Below are positions 53,806-64,000 of a stretch of DNA of 64,000 bases, piece after piece. Position numbers and translations under genes: made by a program. The notes beneath the pieces were generated by a model. The model was not told the origin of the DNA, searched no databases, and was given only the letters and a program-made list of their open reading frames with translations. The first letter of the stretch is position 1. The number at the start of each line of letters is the position of its first letter. This DNA is from Ceraceosorus guamensis. Lineage: Eukaryota; Basidiomycota; Exobasidiomycetes; Ceraceosorales; Ceraceosoraceae. The stretch spans positions 1-64,000 of the forward strand of contig NW_020289997.1 in NCBI RefSeq assembly GCF_003144195.1. The letters run 5' to 3'.

Positions 53806-55143
53806 CTAGTCGATGAGCTTGGCGTACATGGGGATCAAGCTTTGAGCCAGCGTGAAGGAAAAGATGAGCTTGGGTCCTACAACGAGAATCTTGGGCACGA
53901 GACCTTTGAAGAGCGCGCTAGGACCCTCATTCTTCAGCAGATCCTTGATGACCGTAAGACCACCGACTGGTCTCTCAAAGTTGGCCTGCTGAATGCGCGT
54001 CTTGACGACGTCGAGGGGAGCAGCGACAGTGATGGAAGAGACTGATCCAGCGATGGAGGCGATAAAGTTTTGGGTCCATGTAGTCTCTTTGGAGCCTGGC
54101 GTCGATCCTAGTGCTTGATGAGCAAATGCAGACCCACCAAACAAGGCAAAGGAACCGGGCGCATTCCGCATGGCAGTGGTTCCTGCACCCCGGTACAGGC
54201 CTGTCCCTTCGTCTGCCACGATGCGCAAAAAGCCTCGAGATCGGAAAGCTTCTGGGTTCGTCTGCCTCTTGATCTTTAGCACGTCCAAGGGCAACAGCAC
54301 AACTTCACCAACACCGATGATGCTGAGACGGGCAGAGGAAGAGGAGACATCAGCTTCTGCGCAGAACCAATCTCTGCAGCCTTGGAAGATGCGTGGTGGG
54401 TGCGTGCGGCGCCATACTCTGCCTCACCCTCGCTCGTCAGACTTTGACAGGGTCCCAGCCCGTGCACAGGTCTGACTTGGCCTGACACCCGCGTCATCCT
54501 TCTCCTCCTTTCCCCTCCTCCGCAACGACAATAGACTGCTCACCTTCCGGCTGTGGCCTGCATGATGCTCTTGCCATTCTTCTCACCAAAGGTGTTAGTG
54601 AAGGCAGCCTTGTGGTTGCTGACCAGGTAATCGTTCACGAACGGTTGTCCGCCAAACTTGTACACCCTCTGCAACACCTTATATCCCGCAGCGTATCCCA
54701 GACCTGGAAAGAGGGAGATGAACTTTGTGCCGATGGGCGCGCTTGCTTTGTCCTTGAAGACGATTTGCGAGACCTGCAAAGGAGGACAGAGCGATGGCCG
54801 TCAGCGATGCGCAAACATTCCAGGCCGGGCTGGATGACCATGCCAAGCAGTCTGCAAGCGCGGCGCAGACGTAATGCCAGCGAGTCGAGCGGCAAGCATC
54901 CGATGTGCTGAGCCAAGCACGTACGAATAGCCTCCCTGCCCGCCGGCATGCTCTACGCTCGGCCTCGCATGAGGATCTAAAGTGGCTCACCTGTAGGCCG
55001 GCTTGCTTGTTGGACATCAGCCGCTTGGCCACGGTGTCTACCGGGTGAAAGATGAGCAGCTCTGCGATTCCCGAGGTGCCGGAACCGAGCACTCTGGCCG
55101 TTCCAGAGTGCTTCTTTTCGCCCACCGCCAGTCCGGGTGCCAT
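53806..55143 (-). CDS. GGC1: mitochondrial GTP/GDP carrier, Ggc1 (Yhm1) type
   Basis: Inner-membrane carrier of the SLC25 family that exchanges cytosolic GTP for matrix GDP, and is linked in yeast to iron homeostasis and mtDNA upkeep. Exons 55143-54991, 54773-54544 and 54322-53806 give 299 aa with matching phases. Seen directly: the three carrier signatures HPVDTVAKR (Pro34), LPLDVLKIKR (Pro139) and APLDVVKTR (Pro230). Segments nearly identical to yeast Ggc1 as I recall it include ARVLGSGTSGIAELLIFHPVDT, FPGLGYAAGYKVLQRVYKFGGQPF, FGEKNGKSIM, LPLDVLKIKRQTNPEAF, RNAPGSFALFGG and GPKLIFSFTLAQSLIP. Those stretches separate Ggc1 from other carriers. No cleavable presequence is expected. It is followed on the same strand by an AK3-type adenylate kinase gene, an enzyme that uses matrix GTP. 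Confidence 0.95.
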
Positions 55144-55994
55144 CTTGTCCAGCGAGTCGAGAGACTGATGAGAGGATTGGGGGGAATGTAATCGCGCAGA
55201 GGAAATGATGCGTCGCTTGGCGCTCTGATTGGCAGCTTTGAGAGGGAATAGCGACGGATGAGAGAAGTCAGAGACTAGAGTGAGCTGCTGCGCTTGGAAA
55301 GCTCCGTGTCTGGCTTAGCGTACTACTGTTGTGTATCAGATTGCAGATTTTCAACACCTGCGCACCCCTTGGATCCTGACACTCACCAAACGGCCACCAG
55401 TGCTATACCCAAGAGCGCTTGTAGGAGAAATGCGATTGCGGCTGTGAGCGTGCTGTCGGATGAGCTCGCAACACAACAGCGTTTCACGTTGACCAGTTGG
55501 ACGGAGAAGCGTCGGCCAGCTCAGGCGCCGGGAAGATCTGTCGAGGCTCGTCGACCCGCAACTGATGAGAATAACAAGAGCCGTGCGTTGATGCAAGCCG
55601 ATCGAGCTGATGCAAAAATTAGGACCAAAAATCGTGATTTGAATTTGAGTCCGATTCAAAATACAGGTCAAGTGCGTTGAGTGCGTCCATTTCTTGATTC
55701 AAGATTCAAATTGCAGCCGCGATCTGCCGAATTTGCTTCACTTTTCGCAGCGGCGGCGAGATGCAGTCACGTGATCACTAACACCGTCGGATGCTGGCAA
55801 CCGCGCTCATTCCTCGATCGAAATCGGTATACAATGCGCGTAGGCAGGCATCGTCAAAGGCCATGACATCTCGCTCACGATGTCCTCAAGCATACAGGCT
55901 CGGAGCCTAGTTCTTTCAGTCTTGAAAAGCGTTTCAAACTGATTGATGAAAGTCAGTTTTCCTTGATCACAAAGTGATCCTCTCAACGATGTGC
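55144..55994. other. intergenic region between Ggc1 and the adenylate kinase gene
   Basis: This holds the promoter of the Ggc1-type gene and the 3' flank of the kinase gene. AATCGTGATTTGAATTTGAG and related units lie at 55630-55710. I see no gene. Confidence 0.55.
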
Positions 55995-57135
55995 CTACTC
56001 CAAACGAAACTTCTTGACAACTTCCCAAAGCTGAGGCCAGATCTCTGCGCTGGTATTCCCCTTCAGATTGGCAAAGAGAGGCGGTCTGGACAAGGACATT
56101 GTAGGGCTTCTGTAGTAGTCCAGTATAGGTGCGACCTCACGATGATGCGTTGCGAGTCTCGTTGCGAATGCATCCTGCGCAGAAGATTGGTGATGGCGCT
56201 GCAGGGTGAGCGGGGCGGGGGCGGGGACACGCTAGGCGACGATCACGTTCATGCTGCGTCCTCACCACATTGTCGTCCGGTCGCTGCTCTAACGGCTCGC
56301 CAGTGATATCGTCCAAGCCCTCTTTCAAGGGCTTGTTGAAATTCGTGTTGCTAAGAGTGCAGCACATTGATCAGCGTGTCTCCTCGCCCATGATCGCCAC
56401 TGGTCGCAGATTCGGCATACGCACTATACACGTCCAGAAGCGGGATGCACCCATCGATCTGCTCAACGAAATGGCGTCATGGCGTCTCAGTGGGTCTCAG
56501 TCGGCGCGCAATGAGGCATCCTCGTCCGCGCACCTAGAATGCGGGCAAGCACCACATCTGGTGGCACGTCTAGGTTGATGACGAGGTCCAGTGGGTCACC
56601 TTCCTGTTCCAATGTTGAGTCCAGCAGCTTGGCTTGACCGATGGTTCTCGGATATCCATCTAGCATCCACGGCTGTGCACAGAAGAGCGGCTTGCAGTGT
56701 CAAAATCCGGCGCATCGCCAATACTTTGCAAGCCAGTGCCAAGCTTCGGCTCACCCCATTGCGCGCAGCCTTGAGATCGGACCAGATGACATCCATCATG
56801 GTCTGATCGGGCATGAGCCCTGACATCGAACACGTCGACACTTCAGCGGAATGTATGCGCTCGTGCACCAAAGCAGCAAGACTGACCTCCATCCTTGATG
56901 ACGTTCTCGGCCTGTCGGCCCACCTCCGTCTTTCGTCTGATGTGCGATCTCAAGCTGTCCCCAGCGCTGAAAGTCTTCAAAGCTGGCGCATGTTCGACCA
57001 GCCTTCCGGACAGCGTGCCTTTTCCCGAGCCCTGATGCAGAATGAGACGTGTCAGCGAGTCACCTTGGGGATGCTACGTTCCATACGCACAGGCGAACCA
57101 ATGATGAGGGCACGAAGTGGGCTTCGACCAGCCAT
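55995..57135 (-). CDS. adenylate kinase, AK3-type (GTP:AMP phosphotransferase), seven exons
   Basis: Nucleoside-monophosphate kinase with a long LID, most like mitochondrial AK3/Adk2, which phosphorylates AMP with GTP in the matrix. Exons are 57135-57091, 57031-56887, 56819-56755, 56672-56534, 56458-56425, 56350-56266 and 56174-55995; phases agree and give 230 aa. Seen directly: P-loop GSPGSGKGT (residues 13-21, split by intron 1), GDSLR in the AMP site, PWMLDGYPRT, LDLVINLDVP, the LID DRWVHPASGRVYN followed by GLDDITGEPLEQR, LDYY, and a C-terminal EIWPQLWEVVKKF as in AK3. For exon 7 an earlier acceptor at 56198 would add eight residues. I chose 56174 because the spacing between the LID and the next helix then equals that of AK3. 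A GSPG P-loop start and GDSLR are slight departures from the usual GPPG/GAPG and GDLLR. Confidence 0.93.
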
Positions 57136-58152
57136 TGTAACGCGTGTGCAGACCAAAGTCTCTTGCTTTGTGACTTGTTCTTGGTTGTACCACGTCTCTG
57201 CTATAGCTTCATGACCGCCATCAGGCGAGAGCGACCACAGTGAGTGCTCGCGTCATTCTGACGCTGGTAGTCGATATCAAAGATCACACGGCATCCGGAG
57301 TAGGTCGGGACCATCCACCCACGACTGCGAGTCACGCATGAAACGAACTCGAGCCGTGCTGCATGCATGCACCACTCTCCACACGTCCGCACGTCCGCGC
57401 AGAAACGGAATGCGGGGAAGCCGTCACCTCGATCGTGACTCGCGCACAATCACGAAGGTGTTTGGCGCAGCCTCTGCGCTAGCACGTGAAACTTGGGACG
57501 TTCCTGCTCGAACTTTGACTGGCATCAAATTTCTTGACTTTTCGCTGACCTCAATGACATGATTGGGCCGGGTGAGGACACTCGAATGCAGCCCTATGCG
57601 CACAACGAGCCGAGTAATGGCGAGCAATTTGAGGCCTGCACCACCGAGGCGCGGACTTGCGCAGACTCATCAAAGTCGCACAAATCCAAGAATGAATCAG
57701 ATCGACACCAATCGTCACGTGATAGTATCATTGCACTCGCATGTTGTCACGACTCTTCGAAGCATTGTCTGTACGACTCCTTTGGAACGTCTCGCCTTGA
57801 GCTAGCGTGGCATTTAAATGCAAGGCGAACCACAGGCAGCCCCGTTGCTGACCGCGCAACCAAAATGGAAGCTCGAGGCATTGTCCAACCCGTGGCGATG
57901 GCGAAAAGTGGTCAAAACGCTCGGCCGAAGCAATTGCAGATCGAGAGGGAGAGCAGATTTTCCCAGATCGTGGCCACTGTGGCTTCACGACGAAGCGCGA
58001 TTGCTGGAGCTCTGACATGGCCGTTCCGCACATAGGTCCAGAGCCCACTTTGGCGCGCGCGGGGGGCTCGATGCAGTCGCAGTTGATTGAAGCTGCGACC
58101 TAAGCCAATTAGCTTTCTTGAGGGCGACGCGGCAACGCTTTCGCTTTCAAGT
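57136..58152. other. intergenic region between adenylate kinase and recyclin genes
   Basis: This is the 5' flank of the kinase gene and the 3' flank of recyclin. Open frames are present on both strands but look like chance. GATCGTGACTCGC lies near 57433 and TGTCACGACTC near 57744. Confidence 0.55.
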
Positions 58153-61100
58153 TCAAGCGACGACACAGTCTTCGCGAATCTTGAAGCCGTACATTTCCTT
58201 GTCAATCTGAGCCTCGATTGCCTTGAAATCCGAGCGAGACTGTCAACCCGCATGGCCGCGAGATGTTGGACTTGTGTAAGAGAGCGCTTACAAGCGAGCT
58301 GTTGCAATCGAATCACTCACCTTGAGATGTTCGTAAAGGTCCTCAGGGCTGATGAGCCCTCTGAAGTGAGCCGCGTCCCTAACGATGGTTGCCAACTCTC
58401 TTGGTGAGTCGATGATATATATATTACCCAGCATCTTTAGCGCCTCAAAGTGTTGCGTCACACTCGGCTGTCGCAGCGTCAGAACAAATGCGTGGTAAGC
58501 GTTGAGGTCAGCGATCACTTTGAAGCCGCCGTCGAGATTGATGATCTGCCTTCGTAGGTGCTTGGTGAGAGCACTGGAACAGGCATCGGAATAAGCAAAA
58601 TGATGAGTAGGAACGAGCGCAGAGAGCAGCGCTGATTACTCACGCGTATAGGCGCATGCCAACCTCCAAGTAAAACACCTCGAGCACATTCTTGTCGGTG
58701 CTGCCCACCAGCATGCGACAGTGATCTCGCAGACACTTGATGCAGTCTTTTGCAGCTTGTGTAGGGCCAAGATCGGGATCCTGGCCAGCCGGCGGGCTGA
58801 AGTCGCGCGGGTCCTGTCGAGTCTGTAAGATGTACTCTGCCTGCCCCATCAGAAGATCCAAACCGGCATTAAGTCCCTTGGCCACGCTTTCATCGAGCGC
58901 AGCTTCGAAGCGTTTCTTCTCTCTAACCACAATGTTTAGGAAATCAGTGCGGTCAAAGTGTCTACCGAGTTCTTGATCAAAGTAGACCTGGACCATCTGC
59001 TGGATGGTGTCTCCTACGTGCACGAGCTCAAAGAAGTGCACGAGCGGCATGACGTGCTCAGCCGTGCCTTCCTTGTTCTTCTCGTCAAGCTCGCCGGCTC
59101 CAGAAGCGGGTGCACTCTGAGCTGGATCCCAGCTTTCGATCTGCTCGGTAGCCTTCCGAAAGCCAGGCACAATGTGCTGTTCGGCCAAGATGTGCATCGC
59201 AGCGGCCGCGTTCTTCTCGATCTCCTCGTGGACGCGCGTGCCATAGGTATCGGGGTATTCGGCAAACGTCTCGATGCGCTTGATGCAGTCTCGATTGACG
59301 TGTATGAGCTGCAATGCTACGTCGAGTGAGAGCAGGAGCTGAAGGCGAGATAAGGACTCGGCAGCCGTCGACGGCAGTGCTGGAGAGCTGGGCACTCGGA
59401 GCTGAGGCGTGCCCGCACGAGAGGTAGCGGACGAAGAAATCCCCAAGGAAGGCGTGGTCCTCCCGCCAGAAGTCAGTGTTGGAACAAGCGAGCTTGGTCG
59501 CGACGATGGGGTCACGGAAGCCCCTGAGCCCACGATCTGGGTTGCGCCAGTGATCGGCGCCGGCACTTGTGCTGGTCGTGCGTTGGCAACTGCGCCCCAA
59601 GCCTCTACCTCTGCGCTCCATTCATCCCTCTCGGTTTCGCCGAAAGGGTTATCTCCGAACCCGCTCGGTCCTTTCTCGTTGATTTGGTCGTCGTCATCAT
59701 CATCCGAATCCTCACCGTACATGCCTGGACCAGCGCTACCGCCCTCAGCGTCGGCTTGGCTAAAGTCGATGTACCCTTTGGCTGCCTCGTTCGTGGCTTT
59801 CTCATTGAGGCCGCTTGGGCTTCGAGGTATCGGAAGGTCGGCCTGCTTTCTACCTGATGCGCCATCTTGTGATGGATTTGGGGTCAGCGTATCGCCATTT
59901 CCGCTGCCAGTAGCGCCACCTTGCCATCGCATGGGGTTGATAGCTGACAAACCAGTACCTGCGGTCCGTACAGCTGCGCTCCCGACGTATAGAGCTGTAC
60001 GCGGAACGACAGTGACTGGTAGCAGTAGCACGTCCTTGAAGCCTGAGAGCACAGACCGCTTTACTGCTGCTGGATTTTGGGATGCAAGGAACGCCGCAGC
60101 ATCCGCTCGCGTGCGCGTGGCTTCGTTCTCGACCTTTTCAACGCCCGAAAGGTGCACGATGAGCGAATTGCTTCTAAACAGCCACAGCTAGCTGTCTACA
60201 CTCACATCTTCTTGCCACTTGCGTGCTATCCGCAGCATCGCTTCCGAGACCCACGTCCTTTCCTTTTCCAAGTATTCGTCCATGTGCTTCTCCCACATTT
60301 TGTAGACGACATCCTCACATCTGGTCTTAGTGACGGTCAGGGGGTCTTTATCGGTGATGGCCATCAGCACGTCGACGAGCCGAAGGGCTTGCGAGAAAGC
60401 GGCAGCGCAAGAGCGCAGGAATAGATGCTCTGAGTGCTGCTTTGCTCGTTGCAGGAGGGGCAAGATGTACGCAGAGATCTGGGGATCGTTGTGCGCTCCG
60501 GAACCATCAGCTTTGTCTGAAATTGCACCAGGAGGCTGCCTACAAAAGACTCACAGCACTCTCGGCCACGTCTCGTGCGTACCTCAAGACAGCATCCTGC
60601 GTCGGTGGAAACACCCTGGCAATGATCTCTGCTTCCTTCCCCACTGCTTCTAACAGTTCGGCCATGAAGACATCCATGGCCGTGAAGTCGAGTGAGATGC
60701 CGTCCGGTGGTCGTGAGCTGTCGGGCGTTTGCAGGGACGAAGCGTCAGCTCACAACAGCATATGCAGCGCCACGTTACGCGCGTCATGCAACACTCACAC
60801 GATGTTTCTTCTCGAATCGTGCTTTTTGCCAATTCTTTGCGCCTCACTGATGACCAGGCCCATGTACTTCTCTGCAAGAGCGTTGGCTCTCGCGTCCTCC
60901 TCGAGTGCCAGGCCAACTTCCCAAACCGCATGAGCAGCGTTTGCAAGATCCGCTTCTGCTCGTCGAACGCTGCGCGCCGTATCTGCGCCATGTCTGGCCG
61001 CCCTGACGGCATCCGCACGGCGGTCCAGAGTGCCTTCGAAGGTCATGAAAGCGTGATCGACCAGACTTCTGCCAGAGGAGATGACTCCTTTGCGCAGCTC

Positions 61101-62183
61101 TGCAGCAGGGACCTTGGCTGATCCTGATCCGCCCACACCTCCCTCCTCGGGAGGCAGCAGCCACCTCAGTGCATTGGCATGCAAAGCTGCACTATGCGAT
61201 AGGCCCAAGTCGCCCCCTAGATTGCATCCCACAACGCCTCCGCCTCCTCCAATCTGAGCAGCGAGACCGTTCAGCTGAGGTCTGAGCCTCTTTGCCAAGG
61301 CACACAGCCTTCTGAAATGCACGCTCGACTTTGTGCAGAGAGGCAAGGCGGACTCGGCAGAGTAGCTGAACAGCGACGTCGGTTGAGCAGGCTTTTGCAG
61401 CTTCACTGGCGAGATTGGCGAGAAGCCGGATGAATTGCTGTTGTTGGAGCTTGAGCCGCCTCCGAGAGCTACGCTCGCAAGACCGGCCGCTAAAGAGCCT
61501 CCGGGTACGCGTGCAGGAGGCGCAGAGGCAAAATCGCCAAAGCCGTCGTCCTCGTCGTCAGCATTGGCTGGTGAGCCATCAATAGAGGGCTTTGCGAAAT
61601 CGCCAAAGTCGTCATCGACGTCGTGTCTAGCTGACAGGCCACCTTGTGCGAGATGCGGAGACTTGGAGGCGTCCCCATTCTTGCTGCTGGGTGACAATGC
61701 ACCATTCGCGCTAGCTTTTGCCGCGATCGGCTTGTCTCTCCTCCTACCGACTGCACGCCTCCTCCATGGATCGTCTCCTCCAGCGTCACCGTCTTGGAAC
61801 AAAGACTTTCGATCGGACTCCTCCTCGCCGTCCACCTGAACCCAATCCAGCCTGTCCAACCTCTCTTTCCAGAGCCTGTCGTCGGTGACGACCCTCGCAA
61901 GCCTCCTTCCTGCCAGCTTGCAGCTTCCGAGATCCCTCAGTGGCACGTAGCCGAGGATTGTGCGAATCAGGCTCTCGGGCAAGCCATTGATGGTCGGCTC
62001 CTTCTTCTCGCCCGCTTTACCCGTGGCAGGAGAGGTCGGCAGTGCCTCTCCATGATCCGCGTCGTTGCCGGTGGACAGAATGACCGAAGCGCGAGCATAG
62101 GAGCCTACGCCCCGGCCTCCACCAATCCCTGGCGCTTGGAGCGAGAAGCGCTTGGTTGGTGCCAAAGGCGCCCAAGAATCCAT
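58153..62183 (-). CDS. RCY1: recyclin-1, F-box protein with Sec10-like region and CaaX end
   Basis: F-box protein of the Rcy1/Pof6 family, which acts in endosome recycling, exocyst-linked traffic and cytokinesis. Exons are 62183-60799, 60717-60555, 60478-60206, 60133-58644, 58573-58321 and 58239-58153, giving 1216 aa. Seen directly: an F-box at about 64-108 (INGLPESLIRTILGYVPLRDL, LWKERLDRL), two FGDF motifs at 193-196 and 215-218 in acidic surroundings, and the Sec10-like helical region. That region includes YARDVAESA joined to ISAYILPLLQ, FLASQNPAAVKRSVLSGFKD followed by VLLLPVTVVP, and FDQELGRHFDRTDFLN. The last exon ends KEMYGFKIREDCVVA, so the protein finishes in CVVA, a prenylation box as in yeast Rcy1. 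The fourth exon start is the least certain. I chose the acceptor at 60134, which keeps phase 0; nearer AGs break the frame or leave a 32-base intron. Confidence 0.92.
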
Positions 62184-63199
62184 CTCGAGGCTTCACCAAG
62201 ACGGCTGGTCGCGGCGCAGCTGATGCGAGCGATTTGAAAGAGCGCGCGAGTGGCAGGCGCAAATCAGAAAAGAGGGAGGCTGCTTCTCCAGCCAATGATG
62301 TTGAGGTGTTGACGTGCTTGCAGCATGGCGCACTGTTCAGCATTCACTCGTGACTTGTATCAGGAGGCGGACGCTGTCCGAACCACTCGCCCGTGCTTGT
62401 AACGTTGAATTTGCACAATGCGGTAGCAGCCTGGAGGGTAAATGATGTGATGGTAGTGCCGGAGTCGTGGGACAAGTGGCTGCGCAAGTGACAGCCATGG
62501 GTTTGCGTGGCCGGGAACATACAGCCTGGATGAGTTTGTGACTTGCCTAGATCTTGCACGCAGCAGGCAGCCATCCAGGATGTACAGCCTTTGATGAGTA
62601 GAATCACAAACGCGATTCACCATGCAGCAGCAGGAAACAACCGAGCATCACGAATAGCGGCGGGGCTCATTCACGATTCACGATTCTGTTGTGCGAGTCA
62701 AGATTTCATGGCCCGTTCACCCGTCGCGCCAAAAGCCAGTCACGTGCAAGCCATCATGTGCCGCATATATATGGTGAACTCCAAACTCACCACTCACGAC
62801 TGGCTGGTCAGCTCGCACGACGTGTGTAGTCGAGAGTCAAACGTCATCTGTAAAGGCTTCTCAGAGAAGCATAGCAGGGTCAGACCTCAGTTCAGTCCGT
62901 CTCGGCTCAGGGTTTCTCTCTGACTATGTGCGTCGACCTCTTCAGTGTCCGCTGCCGCCCCAAAGGGTGGCACTAGCTCTGGCTTCGATCCGCAGGCCCT
63001 TCTCCTCATCCTCCCATGCTCACGCTCCAGTCCGCTCGTGATCCCTGATACATTGCGTAGAGACTGTAGACACCTAGACCCGCTCTCGTCGTTGAGCACA
63101 TCAACAAATCAAGACTCCAAGAGAGCGATTCTTTGTGTCATTGGGCAAACGTACACGTCACATGCTGAGCCACACGGCGCAGCGAGAGAAGCGCGCCGC
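62184..63199. other. intergenic region between recyclin and profilin genes
   Basis: No gene is supported. TCACGATTCACGATTC lies near 62670, CACTCGTGAC near 62345 and CTCACGACTGG near 62797, with a TATA decamer at 62764. Confidence 0.6.
62764..62773 (-). promoter_or_regulatory. TATA-like decamer upstream of recyclin
   Basis: CATATATATG lies 581 bp from the recyclin ATG. This is far for a TATA box unless the leader is long or contains an intron. Confidence 0.3.
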
Positions 63200-63970
63200 T
63201 CAGAAGCCAGACTGAATCAGGTAGTCCGCCAACCCCTCAACGACCTGAGCGAGCACATTCCTTGTCAGCCTGCGATGGCTCAGGTATCGATTGTAGAGGA
63301 GAACGAAAAGCGCCGATGTGACACCATACTCACCTTGGTAGCTTGACCCGGGACGATGGGGCTGTTGTATTGACCCACCAAGACTGCCTGCGCTGTCTTC
63401 ACCAGAACTATCGTTGCGCAATCGGCGCGACGGGGTCAGAACTTGTTGAGAGGCGATCATAGGCGAGGTGAAATTGTGACTCACTTATGCCGCCGGCCTA
63501 TTGTGAAGCAAGGCGTAAAGCACGAGGAGGGGGAGCAGCTCTCGTCAGCAGGTCTGACGCGACCAGGTCAAGGGTCGCCAGCAAGGTACGTGCGTGCGAG
63601 CCTGGAAAACTTGCGTTCTTGTCATCGACTACAGTGCGTTGCGCCACAACCAAAGCGCTGCCTGCTGCGACGCCTCTGCAAGCCAAGCCTCTCCGTGTCC
63701 AGCCTTATCGATTCCTACTCCAGCGACCAGCGAGAACAGATCATCGCGGCAGGCCGAAACCTCAAACGGAGAAAATCTGGCCGCCCAAGCAGATTTCTAC
63801 ACCGCCACTTAGAAGCGCGGGGCAGCCAAGCGATGCGATGGTGCAGCTTTCAGGCCAAGAGGTCTTTGAGTTGCTCCTACACCTTGACTCACGCCCTGCT
63901 TTCCATAAATGCTTCTAGGGTTGGCGCTGAGGGTAAAGTATTTCTTGCCACCCGCATGAATGCCGCCAGC
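63200..63970 (-). CDS. profilin, 3' part only (runs off the window)
   Basis: Actin-monomer-binding protein that also binds poly-proline formins and phosphoinositides. Only the C-terminal two-thirds lies here; the N-terminal exons (MSWQ region) are past 64000. Visible exons: 63970 to about 63883 (AGGIHAGGKKYFTLSANPRSIYGKQG, shown here as two parts AGGIHAGGKKYFTL and SANPRSIYGKQG), 63407-63334 (VLVKTAQAVLVGQYNSPIVP, GQATK) and 63244-63200 (VVEGLADYLIQSGF, stop). These match the profilin core KYFTIRADDRSIYGKKG and C-terminus ATKVVEGLADYLIGVGF. The end of the first visible exon is uncertain: a strong GTGAGT donor (exon end 63893) leaves the wrong phase, while a GTGTAG donor ten bases later (exon end 63883) joins in frame as KQGVSQVLVKTAQ, one residue short of the yeast spacing. 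That intron would be about 475 bp, the longest in the window. Confidence 0.85.
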
Positions 63971-64000
63971 CTGGAGTGGTGAGGGATCATCGAATCCACT

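Noticed and set aside
57559-58035. Plus-strand open frame of 158 codons between the kinase and recyclin genes
   Set aside because: It has no hydrophobic core, no conserved motif, and overlaps similarly long frames on the other strand, so it looks like chance.
60174-60205. A 32-base intron in recyclin ending at TTTAG
   Set aside because: It would shift the frame and is too short. The acceptor 40 bases further on keeps phase 0 with the same strong donor.

Overview
The window is nuclear DNA of a fungus, most likely a basidiomycete of the smut lineage (Ustilaginomycotina). Three things point there: compact genes with many GT-AG introns of about 50-260 bp, a Ste6-like peptide exporter of basidiomycete type, and intergenic DNA sprinkled with short TCGTGACT / TCACGATTC motifs. 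Every substantial coding model is fungal. I saw no rRNA, tRNA, CRISPR, insertion sequence, retroelement or virus-like element. The placement is inference from gene content and intron style, not from a species match.

Layout, left to right: MFS sugar transporter (-), sedolisin peptidase (-), HSL-type esterase (-), class II eIF4E-like protein (+), secreted FAD-linked oxidase (+), Tim9 (-), tandem-BTB protein with a C-terminal CAP-Gly domain (+), Mrs2-type mitochondrial Mg2+ channel (-), Mediator subunit 25-like protein (+). A gene-poor stretch of about 6.4 kb follows (30.2-36.6 kb). Then come a Pcl-type cyclin (+), a Ste6-like ABC transporter (+), a Ctr copper transporter (+), an unknown coiled-coil protein (-), an unknown four-helix membrane protein (+), a Ggc1-type GTP/GDP carrier (-), an AK3-type adenylate kinase (-), recyclin-1 (F-box plus Sec10-like, -), and the 3' part of profilin (-), which runs off the right edge.

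The genes do not form a single pathway. Several serve mitochondria (Tim9, Mrs2, Ggc1, AK3-type kinase). The Ggc1 carrier and the AK3-type kinase are adjacent on the same strand and both concern matrix guanine nucleotides. Recyclin and profilin, neighbours at the right end, both act in polarised growth. The sugar transporter and two predicted secreted enzymes (sedolisin, FAD-linked oxidase) fit a nutrient-scavenging or plant-associated life.

The points most worth a second look are: the BTB-BTB-CAP-Gly architecture; an eIF4E homologue in which the eIF4G-docking tryptophan is methionine; a strongly coding-like exon that runs in frame into Tim9; recyclin with a CaaX end and two FGDF motifs; a repeated CATATATATG core-promoter decamer; and the dispersed TCGTGACT motif family. 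Exon boundaries were worked out by eye from splice consensus, phase and family conservation, and need transcript support.
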